Source: Syngnathus acus (taxonomy: Eukaryota > Chordata > Actinopteri > Syngnathiformes > Syngnathidae). Taken from it: 64,000 bases of DNA. The stretch is from assembly GCF_901709675.1 (NCBI RefSeq), contig NC_051089.1, positions 1,491,476 through 1,555,475 on the forward strand, read 5' to 3'. Below are positions 34,913-46,875 of this stretch, one piece after another. Both the position numbers and the translations under genes were made by a program. The first letter of the stretch is position 1. Each line of letters opens with the position of its first letter. The notes beneath the pieces were generated by a model. That model saw only the letters and a list, made by a program, of their open reading frames with translations. It searched no databases and was not told the DNA's origin.

Positions 34913-35835
34913 ATCTCAACAAGATAATCATTTTGGCTGTTCGTCATTTCACTGTGCGACTAAAATCTCGACTGACATGATGAGCAATAAAGTACAGCAA
35001 GACAGATCGAGGCATCTTTCAGTGTGTGACATAAAAACATTTGGTTTCCCCGATTTAAGGGCTGCATCTAAAATTAGCAGATTTAAAGGAAGCGTGGGTG
35101 TTCGTCACAGGGGAAAAGAGGCAAGCAGCTCACGATTCAGTTCCACAAATGAAATATATATGCTGTGTTTAGAGCCGCCGTCAAATTAGCAGTTGCATCT
35201 CTAATGAGTGCGGAGCGTGGGGGGAGAAAAAAATAAATACATCCAGTCAATAATGTTTTTCCCTCCAGCAAAAAGGTTTAATTAAGACTTCATATAACAG
35301 TCATCAGCAAAACAAAAGAAACACTGATTTGAAAAAATAAATATATCTAGTCAATATTGTTTTTCCCTCATCAAAAAGGTTCAATTAATATTGAAAACAG
35401 TCTGTAAAAAAACAAATAAAAACCATTAGCAAAACAAAAGAAACACGATTTGACTCTAGTCTGTGTGAATTAAAATAGTTTTAAAGAATGTATATGAGGG
35501 AAAGCTTTTCTTCTTACCAGATCTCTCCATGTTTGTCCCAAAAAGTGTTACATTTAGTTTTCTTAGTAGGAATTGAAATGTGCAAATCAATTTAAAAAAA
35601 GGTTTGTAATATCCTTTTGTAAATTACAGCTCTTCGCTGTATTGTTAGTAGAAGCAGTGCACGTAGAAGATAAGTCAAGTTTGACTCTGTTGAATTTGAT
35701 TCCATTTAATTAAACAGCATCATCAATATTCCAAGACTATACATAACAACCCTTTATGTAAATCATATTCATTGATGTGTTGGAAATATAATTGCCAAAT
35801 TATTCAAACACGGAATAAACCTGCTTTGAGCTGTG

Positions 35836-35882
<47 letters not shown>

Positions 35883-37658
35883 TAGTAATAATAATTAATA
35901 GTATAAGTATCACAATTGTTATTAAACTTTTAAATGTGGACATTTACATTTCAAAATTGCAGTTATTTGACATCACCCACCTCCTGCTTTTCGTTTCCCA
36001 CACATGAAAATAAATGTAGAGGGGTGACATCTACAGGAGGGCATCAAGTAATGCATGAATCCGTTCCAATTTTCTTTTTTCAAAGTGGAACTTTTAAAAA
36101 CGGGCTTGTGACATTTGAAAGAAACAAATAAGAAATTCACTGATTACAATTAATTAGGAGATTAGACTGTCATTGCTGCCATTCAAGGCAATGTGGAGCG
36201 ATGACATGAATGGAAAAATGTCATCCTTTCAAATCGGTCATCCTCATATCTGTGCAAGTTCATGCATAAAATATTTGCAGTCTTTTCAAATCCGTCAATC
36301 TAAAAGTGCACCTCATCCAATGGCCAGGTCCACTTGTGTTATGAAGGGAGAGCAACAGCAATGTGTGAGCATTCTTATTATTTTACACAAATATAGTTAC
36401 ATTGTTTCTCTTATCATACACTGACACAACACACAGTGCTCAGTGTTTCTCCATGACACATAGACACAGATCATTCAGGTGATAACAACCTAACAAGGAC
36501 ATGTTTTTCTTTCTCTCCCTTTTCTTGACTTCCTGGTTTCTGCTAGTGGCCACTATAAAACCTTCTGATCTAGATTATGACGTTGTTGTTTCATTTGCTG
36601 AAGTACCTTGTGCATTGACCGCCATGAAACAAGCCAAGATCTTGCAAAAAAAGAACCAACTGTTCCTCCACATCTTTGTTTTCCTTGCTCAACGACGGAC
36701 ATCTTGAAGAAAAAATTGGAATATTTTTTTTAGCCGTGTTCATAGGAGGATGCCTGTGAAGCAATCACTCAAAGGAAAGAAAGGAGGGTGAGAGAGAGAA
36801 AGAGAGAGAGAGGTGGGAGAGATGAGAGAGGCAAGTCTAATAGCCAAACTGCTCTTTTCTTTTTCACTTTCTCTCGCAAGATCTCTTTAAGCCACACCAA
36901 ACATCAGGTAAGGGAGTCATTTTTCATTTGCACGTTTCAGTTTGGAACGTCCTTGCTCTTTTTGAGGTCACACAATTATTCGTGTGTGCTCTACAAATCG
37001 AGTCCTTAACATATATATTTTGTGTATATGCTTATGTAGTATTAAATGTTGTAGCGCAAAGTAGGTGTGGTTGCATGTGTTGTGTGTTCATGCCCACAGA
37101 AACGGGTGAGGTGTAGGTGCATGTTTGGAGATGCCTCCAAGGCAACTTTGGCTCCAAGAAAGAACACATTCTTGTCTTTTTAGTCATGACTCGGTGCTAG
37201 AACGAGTTGGTGTGGACTTGATTCTTAAAAAGTAAACTAACCGCTGAATAACCAACACTATATTATACAATCTACAGTTTAATTCATTATTATTATATAT
37301 ATTTTTTTTATCATTTTTTATTAATTATTTTCTGTTATTAATTCAGTTGAATTAATTAAGGTATGCAAAATGTAGGTATGCTCAAATGTATGGTACATTG
37401 CAGGAAAGTAAGTCCATAGAAACTATAAAACTGCAAAGTGTGCACATTCACTTTGCGAACGAACAAAAGTTTACGATACGTCCATATGGTCTGCAAAGCT
37501 GCGATGTGGAAATCTCGGGCAAGTTGCACAAGAAATCTATGCTCGTATGCAATCTTCCATTTTGTTCATGTTACAGGCCACTGAGTAGAGTTTGAGCTTT
37601 TGTCAAAAAGATGAAAGAACCACCTCAAAGTTGATATTTTGGCCGTTTCAGCATCCCA
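34913..37658. other. Intergenic DNA before the GPCR gene
   Basis: Contains a tandem pair of about 105-bp repeats (35231-35455, markers TCCAGTCAATAATG and TCTAGTCAATATTG), a TAATAA microsatellite (35838-35895) and a GA-rich stretch (36788-36835). Untranslated exons of the GPCR gene may lie here, but none can be shown. Confidence 0.6.
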
Positions 37659-38809
37659 ATGCCTTTGGTGGCGGCCATGAATGAAACGCAGATGGTGGAA
37701 GAACTTGTGAGCAGCTCTTGGCGGGCAGAGGCGGTCCGAGGAGTCCAGATTACTGCCACCGTGCTCATTTTTCTGGTGGGTCTCCGTCACAAATCTTTTC
37801 TTTGGCGCCTCACGATTCCGAAGATCCAATCTTGCTTTGTCTGGTTTTTGTTTTCTTCTCCCAAAAGGTGGGCGTACCTTTGAACATGCTGGTAGTTTGG
37901 GCGCTTAGCCAGAGTCGACGCTATCTCATGCGCAGAGGCAGCAAGGGAGAGACTCGGGCCGCCAGCAGTTTTCGAATCTACGTGCTCAACCTGGCGCTGG
38001 CGGACCTGGTGCTGATCCTGCGGACCCCCCTCATGTTGGGATACCTGGCCCACAATAACAGCTGGCCCTTCGGCTCGGCTTTATGCCGCCTGGTCATGTT
38101 CCTTCGAGGTTTGGGTTTGTACGTGTCGGCCTTTCTGGTGTGCGCCGTGGCGGTGGAGCGATGCCTGTGTCTGCTGAGGCCCGTTTGGGCTCGGCTGCAG
38201 CGCCCCGCCTGGGCCGTGCCGTTGGCCTGTGGGCTGTCCTGGCTGCTGGCCACCGTCCTGTCCGCCCCTTACCTGCACAGCGCCGTTCTGAAAGAAAGCA
38301 ACGGCACGTACCAGTGTCTGGAAAGCGGCACGTTCGACACGGGGCTGGTCGTCACGGAAACGGTTGCAGGTTTCATCCTGCCCCTGTTGGTGTTTTTAGG
38401 AAGCAATTTGGCCATTTTGCTAAAGATCCAGCAATCGGTGCCAATTAGTCCGACGTCCTCCTCCCCGACAGCTTCGCGCAAAATGGCCAGGATGTATCAG
38501 GTGCTCTTTTTCACCATGCTGCTTTTTCTCATCTGCTGGGTGCCCTACTTTGTGTGCCGATTCTTACGGGCCCTGGCTGAAGGACAACCCGAAAGAGCCG
38601 AGCTTTATAAAAAGGCATCTTACGGAACGTACATCTCTCTGTACCTGGTGTACGCCAAGAGCGCCCTCAACCCCGTCCTCTATGTTTTCGCCGCCCGTGG
38701 CCTCGGCCGCGCCGTCCGAGCTTCGGTCGTCTCGACCGTTGAACGGCTCTTCAACGATGACTCCTTCGAGTCCATTCGCAAAAGATCACTGAAAACGTCC
38801 CACATTTAG
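37659..38809 (+). CDS. Class A GPCR, leukotriene-B4/chemoattractant receptor-like
   Basis: Two coding exons, 37659-37775 and 37868-38809, separated by a 92-nt intron that interrupts TM1. The joined sequence reads VLIFLVGVPLNMLVVWAL, with the usual G-x-P-x-N. Product about 352 aa, or 346 aa from the next ATG at 37677; both starts keep the N-glycosylation sequon NET. Seven transmembrane segments are visible, with LALADL in TM2, ERC in place of DRY after TM3, CWVPY in TM6 and NPVLY in TM7. The segments YLAHNNSWPFG, ETVAGFILPLLVF and NPVLYVFAARGL resemble LTB4 receptors. RCLCLLRPVWA and the acidic DDS tail also recall the prostaglandin DP2 receptor. The GPCR class is secure; the ligand is inferred and uncertain. 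A poly(A) signal is at 39042-39047. Confidence 0.88.
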
Positions 38810-38879
38810 CAAACTGACATTGGTTGAAAACTTCCAGAGGGGACTGAGCCATATTTCAGTGAGAGCAACAATCTGCAGA

Positions 38880-38940
38880 CAAATGAATGAATGAATTTTA
38901 TTCGAATGAACGAATGAACGAACGAACGAATGAATGCACT
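38880..38940. repeat. GAATGAAC-type tetranucleotide repeat
   Basis: Imperfect AATG/AACG tetranucleotide repeat in the 3' UTR region of the GPCR gene. Confidence 0.85.
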
Positions 38941-39174
38941 ACTATTCACAAATAACATTTTTTCCAACTACAGGAGAAGCTCTTTGGCTGAACATGAGAA
39001 AATAATATATTTCCTTTAATTAAGGGTGTTTTTATTGCTTAAATAAACTGGACATGGGCTGATGCAATTGTAAACAAAATATGTGCTGTTAATATATTGC
39101 ATTTTTCAATGCGTGCATTAAAGATTCACTCTCCTAAGCCTATAAGAAAAGGTTTGAAGCAAAGAAGAAAATTG

Positions 39175-39540
39175 TCAGGATTGTTTTTGTTTCATGTTGT
39201 GGTTTTTTTTTGTTTCCACCTGTTTTCATCATCCTGGTCTCTCGTGTTAACCAATCAGCTTACGTCCTGTCCAGGTGTTCCTTGTCGTCTCGTCTATTTG
39301 CTTGTATTTGAATCCCTGCTTCAATTTCGGTCTTGTTTTTTGAGGTGTTTGTGTTAGTTTCCATTTGAGAGTCCAGCCATGTTTTGTTTTTGTGCACCTC
39401 TTTGTGTCTACTGTTTTGGATGCCTACTCATTTTGTGATTTAGATTCCATATGCCTTGCTTGCCAACTTTTTTTATTTTATTTTTTGCTAAATAAATATT
39501 TTTTTAAATTCTTTCTACCTTGCCTCCTGGCATTTGGGTG
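39175..39540. repeat. Dispersed repeat, copy 1 of 2 in window
   Basis: Contains ACCTGTTTTC, GGTCTCTCGTGTTAACCAATCAGC and a TTGCCTCCTGGC-like end. A diverged relative with ACCTGTTCTC and TCTCGTGTTAGCCAATCAGC is at about 56220-56400. No coding capacity; probably an old SINE or similar element. Confidence 0.6.
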
Positions 39541-40026
39541 GACCCAAACCTTTTTGCTGCTACCACCAAAACAACTTGTAAGTTGTGAAAAAAAAAATTT
39601 TATCATCAGGAAAAATCTGCAAAAATGACCTCACTATAATATCTTCATGGAACATTTTCTCTAAGGATGTAAATTGGTGTATATAAATGGAGATGTTTGA
39701 CACAATAAAAATGTGTTAAAGAGTAGCAAGAGAGTCCAAACAACTGGTGTAGGATTGCTTTTATTCTTACAAATGTAGATTTAGAAATTGAAAACAGTTT
39801 TAAAAAAGCGTCAGCTACAAACTGCAACACTCCAAAACACTTCTATACATATCTTGAAAATCTATTTAAAAAAAATAAAAAAAACATAGCAGCTTCTTGC
39901 AGGGAACAAATCACATTTACAAAACTGATCTGACGTTAGCTGCTTGCTTTTTTGATTCCACCACTTCTCCTTTTGCAAGATTGCTCCCAGTTTACGCGAG
40001 ATGGTCTCACAGTCTTCGTCCGGGAA

Positions 40027-41552
40027 TTATTCTCTCATTAACTCAGCCTGAGGAAAAGTAAAATTATGTAAGCACTGAGGAACCACTTTTGTGGGTTTTT
40101 TTTGTTTTGTTTTTTTTAAAAAGAGTGGCAGAAGTGGGTTTTTACCCAAGAGTGGTAACACGTTACTCCACCTATGCTATTTAGAACTTGCAGTTCCTCT
40201 TGGAAGGAAATGCAACTCAGCCATTTTAACCACATTTTTGGAGAGCAAGTCGTTTAACAATGAAGAACATTTATTACGCAATAGATCCTTGTGAAACACA
40301 TTGTGAAAGTAGGCACCATTCATGCTCACCTCCAAGGTTGTTTCATCATTCCGAGGTTGGCGAGAAGGTAGTCTGACGACCGCTTGCTTGCTTCTCTGTA
40401 ACATCTGACAGGATGAACAAACGCACGTCAAACAACTACGACACCGAGACCAATAATGAGAACAAGCATTTCCGATTTGTATGCATATTTTCACTCCTTA
40501 AACCAGAATGTGATGTCTTGCACCTCTTTAGCTTTCTCCTCCTCCTCTTCCAGTTTTTCTCTCAGAGAACTACACACACGCTGCAAAGAGGACGTCTGCT
40601 CTTCTGTGCTCTCCAGCACACTGACCACAGCCTTCAGGTCTTCCTAAAAAATTGGTCAGCTTTGAGTGATGAAAGTCATCACATGAGCAGCCAACGACTT
40701 TGACACTTTATGCAGTGAGATTTAAAGCACCATTTTATCCAACCTGAGAAAATCTCGCTCACCTTCAGGGGAGTCAGAGTTTGCTTTTGGGCCTGGCACT
40801 TTCTGCTCTCCTCGCGGTGGCGCGGCCATGACTGACCTAACGTTTCATGTTTCTGCACTGGAACTTGAAGCTCTGCACAATGACTCAAGAATCTAGAAAA
40901 GGGATTCAGTGTAAGATTTTTTTTATCTGAGGGTGATTCCTTAGCTATTCATCTGTTTACGTCTCTTGAGCTCACCTGTTTTTCACAATATTTAGATGTT
41001 TCTGGCTCTCCTCCTTTTCTGTCTGTCTCAAACCAAGAGTTGTCCTGAAAACATCGTAAAGAATGTCATTGCATATTCATTTTCATATTAAGGATGCCCA
41101 AAAGGTTCTCATACAAGGTTATGGATGGACCCAAACTCACATTATTGCTAGGTTCAGCATATTCTCCAGTGCATTGATGGAGGATCTCGGCATCGGTTTG
41201 AGGATTTTTGAACGTTTGACTTTAGGGGCAGTTTCAGAAGCTGTGCAGAAGATGCAAGAAACATAAGTAAGAAACTGGAACAAACTCGAAATCAGTCATT
41301 CAAACCTTTTCCAACTTTTGGAGGCTTTTGATGTTTGCTCTTGTCATTGTTGTCGGCAGCAGGCGGTGAATCCTCCGGTAAAATAGAAAGAGTTTGTCAG
41401 AGAAGTAGTAACCGGCGTCGACATGCCACAAATTGGAAGTTGAACTTTTGTTTTACCGGTTGATCGGCTGCTGGACGAGTCTTCTTTTTAGACTTGTTTT
41501 TCAGGGTGGGTATTTTTGATGATTCCCGATGAGAACCACGTAACGGCTTCAT
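40027..41552 (-). CDS. cenpq: Centromere protein Q
   Basis: Encodes a subunit of the CENP-O/P/Q/U/R group of the constitutive centromere-associated network at the inner kinetochore. Eight short coding exons: 41457-41552, 41306-41372, 41141-41240, 40976-41044, 40763-40892, 40524-40643, 40330-40404, 40027-40047; 678 nt, 225 aa, all phases consistent. The N-terminal 70 residues are basic and disordered, as in the family. The diagnostic block runs from [19 protein letters not shown] through [20 protein letters not shown] to AELQVP, and aligns with human MESVIMTIL...YHLNFLKKRLLQQCETLKVP. A coiled coil with a poly-Glu run ([13 protein letters not shown]) follows. The fish protein is somewhat shorter than human (268 aa). 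A possible poly(A) signal is at 39760-39765. Confidence 0.88.
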
Positions 41553-42575
41553 TGCGAATAGTAAATGTTTGCTTTAGTTAATTTACTTGGAAGTAATAAC
41601 TGACAGTATGCAGTTTGATTATTTAGAAGTGACAGTAAGCCTTTTGATTATTTCTAGGTTTCAAAATGCGTACCATTTTCCGCGCTCGGGTTTAAAATGG
41701 AGGTACAAATGCGCATGCGTACATTCCAAAACTGATCCCCTGATCAGGGACATTGCTTTTGTCAAAACGCCTTTATCCTAAATATAGGCACAAAATATGC
41801 AATTCACTTGTGATATGTGATTTAACTTTTTAACTCGGTCACCCATGATCGTCCCTTACACTGGCTTTTGTTAAGGAGACGGAGGTCAATCACTACCTGT
41901 AAGTCAACGTTTGGGACAAAATAATACTCGTCTCCGCCTTGTACTGACGTCGTAACCAACATTAAGGTAGGCTTAAGTGTGTTTTTTTTTTTAAACCAAG
42001 ACATCTTTTATCCCTAAAAAGTGTATTTAATATTATTGTAAGCTACTATGCGCAGTTTGAACATTAACATTGGGTTAAACATGGAAAAAAAATAAAACTG
42101 TGCTTTCCCCACTAGAGGGAGTCCGCGTAACACTAGTTCAGTTTAATGGTTGTCATTGGATTCATTAGAATTAAGGTTTTAAAAATGTTATTATGAGCGT
42201 ACACGTCCTAATTATAACTGCCTGGAATTATTGTTACTTGTACTGTAGGTACTGTACAATTAAAGAGTTGGTACATAGCATATTAATAAATGTACAAAGT
42301 CTCAAAGGGCAAACATACGTGTGCTGTACCTTTTTTTGCAGTAATTTTATTTTCACATTTAATGTATGAACATGTTCATGTATGTAACTGAGTCAAAATG
42401 TTTATTCAACTGACTGTGTGATTTTATTGATGATACAAAATCAAAGGAATTTGACAGGATCAGACCAAGAAAAGGAACATATACAAATGAAAAAAAAGAA
42501 GAGTCTTGCAAAAGTCATTTTGAAGTCAAGGTCCTTGAAACTTCAGCAAAGTTCACATACGGTATTTGGGGTTTG

Positions 42576-43675
42576 TCATACCCTTCCTGGGATGTAAAAT
42601 TTGCCTGCGAAACGTCCATGATATCTTAGGTCAAACGAGCTGAGGACCTTTCTGATACCAAGCATGTTTCCTAGGGCAATCTTCTCGAAGGTCCACGGGT
42701 TCTGGTTGTTCTCCTTCATATCGGCTTGGGCCTGATGAAAGGCTTCTAGGCTTTCTTTACTCATCACCTAAAGGAGACACAATATTTGATGAATCGTTTG
42801 AAAGTTTTCATCTTTGTAGTCTCACCTTAGCAGGAAAGGGAAGTTTCTTCGCTACTTGGGTCAAAATATGCTCCACTTCAGCTAGCTCCACTTTTCCTCC
42901 CACTTCTACAATGAGGCGACCAAAGCGGACAGGCGTAACATAATGGTCGATGGCCCCCTTGCCACCACCCATGCGCTGACCCAGCCCTTTGCGCGTGATG
43001 GGCTTATAAGGAGCATTGATGCGCCAGCGAGCGAACGTCGTGCGGGGATCCATCTTGCGGTTGATGGTTAGACGCATCATCTCCATGTGACCCCAGTGGA
43101 GGTAGCCTCCTCCCATCGCCTGAGTATCAGAAAGAGGAGAGTCAAATGTGCCATGCTAATAATTATCCGTACAATTGTTGACCTTACCACTATTGCATAC
43201 TGTCCAGTTGTGAAGGTATTTGCAGTTTGAGCCGGGCCTCGAATGTCCCGTAGTTTCTTCATCTCCTTCTTAGCCTTTTTTAAATTGGGCACCTTGTTCA
43301 AAAACTTCAGTTTGGGTTTTTCTGGCAGAACCACATCTTGAACAAAACAAAGAAAAAGAGTCAAAGGGAACACTGCCACTGTTACAATGCAAGCAAGAGC
43401 CTGAGTCGGATATGGAAGATGTTGTGGATGTTCACAACAGAATAGTTACCACTGTAGTCTGGAGGGATTCCAAATGTCTTCACTCCAGCGGTTAGAACTT
43501 TTATGTGACTGTGCAGAAGACCTGTAGGCATGAGTTTAAAATATACATTTTATTTATAAGGCACTGCAGGCAACAGTAAACAAAATACAAGCTGAATATT
43601 TCAATTACCGGTTTGGTGGCCGTGGGCGCAGGCGGCGGCCACGCTGCCAACAGCAGCCTTGATGAGAGAGATCAT
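42576..43675 (-). CDS. mrpl16: Mitochondrial ribosomal protein L16 (uL16m)
   Basis: Encodes a large-subunit mitoribosomal protein next to the peptidyl-transferase centre. Five coding exons: 43609-43675, 43450-43521, 43188-43336, 42826-43119, 42576-42767; 774 nt, 257 aa (human 251). Recognised by the uL16 core [40 protein letters not shown] and the C-terminal [20 protein letters not shown]. The N-terminus has Lys, His and few acids, consistent with a mitochondrial transit peptide. A poly(A) signal (reverse complement) lies at 42423-42428. The gene is closely packed with cenpq downstream. Confidence 0.96.
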
Positions 43676-44357
43676 CGTCTTAAACCTGGTAGAAAAGCTA
43701 TAACAATTAGAACATCACGTCTAAGTGCCGCTGTAATAACATTTAAGTGGCCTATTTGTATTATTTTACGTCCTGCTTTGCAAGGTCGCACACGGCGAAC
43801 ACGTCACTTCCGGTCTTCTTGCAGTGTTGCTTTGGGATTTTGATTGCGCCATCTGCAGTATAGGAGTGGAATTTAAAAGCAAAGCTTATACGCCAAATTT
43901 TCAGATTTCACATGCTATTTCTTTTGTTTACATAGTCTTGAAAATTGCCACGTAGGCCAGTGGATGACAATTTTTCCTATCTGGGTTTCACTGAATTTAT
44001 CTCCCCTTCTTTATTCCACTTGCTTTTAGTTAAATTGTACCATACCGTGCCACAATTATGCTAAAGTCGTCTGTGTGTCCCTATCATCATTACAAATGTT
44101 TACATAATTCTACACTACTTTAGAGATGGAAAGGAACAATTTATGAACAGAATATAAAACTTTATTGCAACATAACATTTGTATTCCATTAATACACATT
44201 TCACAGTAAACCTACTTGTTTTCCATAGGAAACATCACAACACTCAACATGATCAAAATTGTATGTGCAGTATAGATACTTGGACATTCCAATTTGATTG
44301 AAGCTAAGAGCTAAAACAATGGTGGTTAACGCATCACATTCAGAATAGCTGTTGATT

Positions 44358-44984
44358 TCAAATCCCATGGTAGAGAAGGTCATATTTGGGAATATTTTTG
44401 GGGTCGATGGGACTCTGGACAATCATTTTCCCCCGCATGGCTCCTCTATATATGACCTCAATAAGATCCATGAAATCTTGTTTGGTTTTGAAGCTGCCAA
44501 CAAACTTGGTGTGGTCTGGTGACCTGAATGAAAGAAAGAAAACACATGCATATCAGTATGTATTTTAAATATGTGACTTAATGACCTAATGATTATGCCC
44601 TGTTGTTATTACGTTAAAAAGGTCTCACCCATAGTCCACTTTCATGTGCTGTCCATTGAAAAAGAATACAGTTGATGGGATGTAACTGATATCAAAATAT
44701 CTGGTGTAAATAGGGGCTTTATCCACATCGACTATGTAGATGGAGGCCATGTTGCTCAGGTCATGTGACGTTTTTGACAGCTACAAATAAACAAGAAGCA
44801 GCGTCAGGTAGGAAATAGTTCACAACAAACATCATTATAGAAGACTACTTACAATTTCATCTAGCTGGAGACAAACTGAGTCTTCATCCCTCCCAAATCT
44901 CAAAACAACCACCTTTTCTGCTACTGTTTTGATAACGTCGTCTATATCTTTTTTGCAGGTCAATTTTGGCAAAAATAAACTCAT
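44358..44984 (-). CDS. txnl4b: Thioredoxin-like protein 4B (Dim2)
   Basis: Encodes a thioredoxin-fold spliceosome protein of the DIM1 family that binds PRPF6 and takes part in pre-mRNA splicing and cell-cycle progression. Three coding exons: 44853-44984, 44629-44780, 44358-44523; 450 nt, 149 aa, exactly the human length. Conserved blocks include [45 protein letters not shown] and the C-terminal [13 protein letters not shown]. As in the family, the redox CxxC of true thioredoxins is absent. A poly(A) signal (reverse complement) is at 44161-44166. The gene is head-to-head with trmt10c. Confidence 0.97.
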
Positions 44985-45450
44985 TTTCAGGCTGGCACAA
45001 AAAGGTGTTCTATGACACGGGAAGTTGTCACAACAGTGCAACACCCTTGGCGTACCGTAGGGAAAATGTAGCGCCGTAACTTTTCATGTCAGAAGTCTAC
45101 GCAATCTTTTTTTTTTTTTTTAATATAAAACAGTTAACAGGCCATTAAAATAACCAAACCTCTAGACACGATTTATAGTTATTTTATCGGCTTTAATTGA
45201 TGGAAGGCGGAATGTTGGGCGGGGTAGCGCTTCGCCGTTGCAGTACGACATATTAAAACGTTGCACTTACAAATAGCGTGACCTCCGCACGATTATCAAG
45301 CGTGGACTGCAAATTAATAAAAACTCAGCGACTGCAATGGTAATGGCGCAATGGGACTCTATACTTTTTTGACCTGTGAAAAATCCCAACGCGTGCAAAT
45401 AAGGTTCGTTGGCTGTGTCGCTGCTGCCAGTCCTACATCCGCAGCACACC
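44985..45450. promoter_or_regulatory. Shared txnl4b/trmt10c promoter region
   Basis: The 466-bp interval between the divergent start codons of txnl4b and trmt10c contains no other gene. A GC box (GGGCGGGG) is at 45217-45224, in a short CpG-containing segment. A bidirectional promoter is inferred from this spacing. Confidence 0.6.
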
Positions 45451-46875
45451 ATGTTAGGACGACTCTTCATTCAACGACATTTAAATGAGCTATGGAAAAG
45501 TGGCAGGTTGGCGTTATGCCTTGTCAACAAAACGCAAGCAATCAGGACTCGGCCAGCTCTTTCTATTTGCCACTCAAATCGTCTCTTCAGTGCTGGGAGT
45601 CCACAGAAAAGGGAGAATGTTGACTTGGACAAATGGAAATCCGTGATGAGATCCCAAGCTTCATCAGCCGATGCTCAGGATGAAGAAGAACGCGATGAGG
45701 AGGAAAAAATTCCAGAAGGTTTGGAGGCAGCTCGGGAGCTGGTGGCAATGTGGCGGCTAGCTGGCAAACTGGTACCCCAAGAGATGACTGATGACGAGTT
45801 AAAGATTGTGGCAGACCTCACCACCAAGTCAGCTCGAAAAAAGTACCTCAAGTACCTGGCAATGAGGGAAATGCATAAAAGAGCACGCAAGGAGAAGAAT
45901 CAGCAGAAGAAAGCAGAGAGGGAAGCGGCACTTGAGCAGCAAAGAGCTCAAAATCCAGATGGGGAGCAGAATGAAATGAAAAACACTATCTTCCTCCAGT
46001 TCTGGAGTCGCAGCCTGGACCGACTTCTGGCCTGGCGGGCCGCCCAGGCCATGTTGTATGACCAGCCTTTGGTCTTTGACATGAGCTACGAGTCCAACAT
46101 GTCCAGGCGGGAGCTTGAAAATACGGTGACCCAACTGATGGAGGTGGAAGCATGGAACAGACGTGCCAAGGAGCCTTTCCATCTGCATTTTTGTAACCTT
46201 CAACCAGATGGAGCCTACAAGAGGGAGTTCCTCAAGCGCTACGGTGCGGAAACCTGGGACCGCCTGCTCATCACCGACACACACGCTCACCCCATTGATC
46301 TCTTTCCTCGCGATCGCCTCGTTTACCTCACGGCGGACTCGCCGAACATTCTCCGCACCTTCGACCCTTCGAAAGTGTACATCGTCGGCGCCCTCGTGGA
46401 CCGGTCGATTCTTCCCGGGTTGTCTCTGGCCAATGCTAAGCGTCTGAAGTTGGCCACAGCCCGTTTACCATTGGATGAGTTCCTAGACTGGGAGATGGGA
46501 GCCAAAAATCTCACCCTGGATCAGATGATTCGTATCATGATAAGCGTGAAGGAAACCGGCAAATGGGAGGAGGCGTTAAAGTTTGTGCCCACCAGGAAGC
46601 ATGTTGGCTTTCACCGCGACCAGCAAGAAACCACCAATCGCATACCGGGAGAGGATGGGGACAGGTTTTCCAAACATGCAAGTCCAAAAAGTAAGACACT
46701 CAGAAGTGGGTACCAAGGTTCATTCAAGTCGAAAGGACAATTCGGTTCGGCTGGGTTCAACCAAGAGGCCGGACCGACTCAGAGCAGAGCTGCAAGCAGA
46801 GTGCGGCCATCTCTGAAGAATAGTCTGGAAGGAAAACGCCAGCGCCAAAGCAAGGCGTGGTGGGATGACGATTAA
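45451..46875 (+). CDS. trmt10c: Mitochondrial RNase P subunit 1 / tRNA m1R9 methyltransferase
   Basis: The coding sequence is a single uninterrupted exon, as in mammals. The product (MRPP1) is a SPOUT-fold methyltransferase that works with HSD17B10 and PRORP to methylate position 9 and cleave 5' ends of mitochondrial tRNAs. Start chosen at the ATG at 45451 (context cacaccATG); an open frame reaches a TTG at 45409 but lacks an upstream ATG. The 474-aa protein has an N-terminal targeting region, a Lys/Glu-rich coiled coil (about residues 75-180) and the TRM10 core with FCNLQPDGAYKREFLKRYG, DLFPRDRLVYLTADSPN, VYIVGALVDRS, PGLSLANAKRLKLATARLP and NLTLDQMIRIM. About 80 basic residues beyond EALKFVP.RKH make it about 70 aa longer than human (403). 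A poly(A) signal is at 47061-47066. Confidence 0.95.
   Translation: MLGRLFIQRHLNELWKSGRLALCLVNKTQAIRTRPALSICHSNRLFSAGSPQKRENVDLDKWKSVMRSQASSADAQDEEERDEEEKIPEGLEAARELVAMWRLAGKLVPQEMTDDELKIVADLTTKSARKKYLKYLAMREMHKRARKEKNQQKKAEREAALEQQRAQNPDGEQNEMKNTIFLQFWSRSLDRLLAWRAAQAMLYDQPLVFDMSYESNMSRRELENTVTQLMEVEAWNRRAKEPFHLHFCNLQPDGAYKREFLKRYGAETWDRLLITDTHAHPIDLFPRDRLVYLTADSPNILRTFDPSKVYIVGALVDRSILPGLSLANAKRLKLATARLPLDEFLDWEMGAKNLTLDQMIRIMISVKETGKWEEALKFVPTRKHVGFHRDQQETTNRIPGEDGDRFSKHASPKSKTLRSGYQGSFKSKGQFGSAGFNQEAGPTQSRAASRVRPSLKNSLEGKRQRQSKAWWDDD

Noticed and set aside
34244-35189. Long open frames rich in Ser/Phe/Leu (plus) and Lys/Arg/Glu (minus)
   Set aside because: They are direct translations of the TTTC/TGTC repeat tract, with no start context, domain or splice signals.
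38081-38448. Open frames in other frames and antisense across the GPCR gene
   Set aside because: They overlap the conserved transmembrane coding frame and have no homology.
40027-41552. Identification of this gene as KNSTRN or another kinetochore coiled-coil protein
   Set aside because: The block from [12 protein letters not shown] through the HLNIVKNR and AELQVP motifs fits CENP-Q specifically, whereas only the generic coiled coil would fit the others.
45409-45450. Upstream extension of trmt10c from a TTG
   Set aside because: There is no ATG in that segment; the ATG at 45451 has a good context and begins a plausible mitochondrial targeting sequence.
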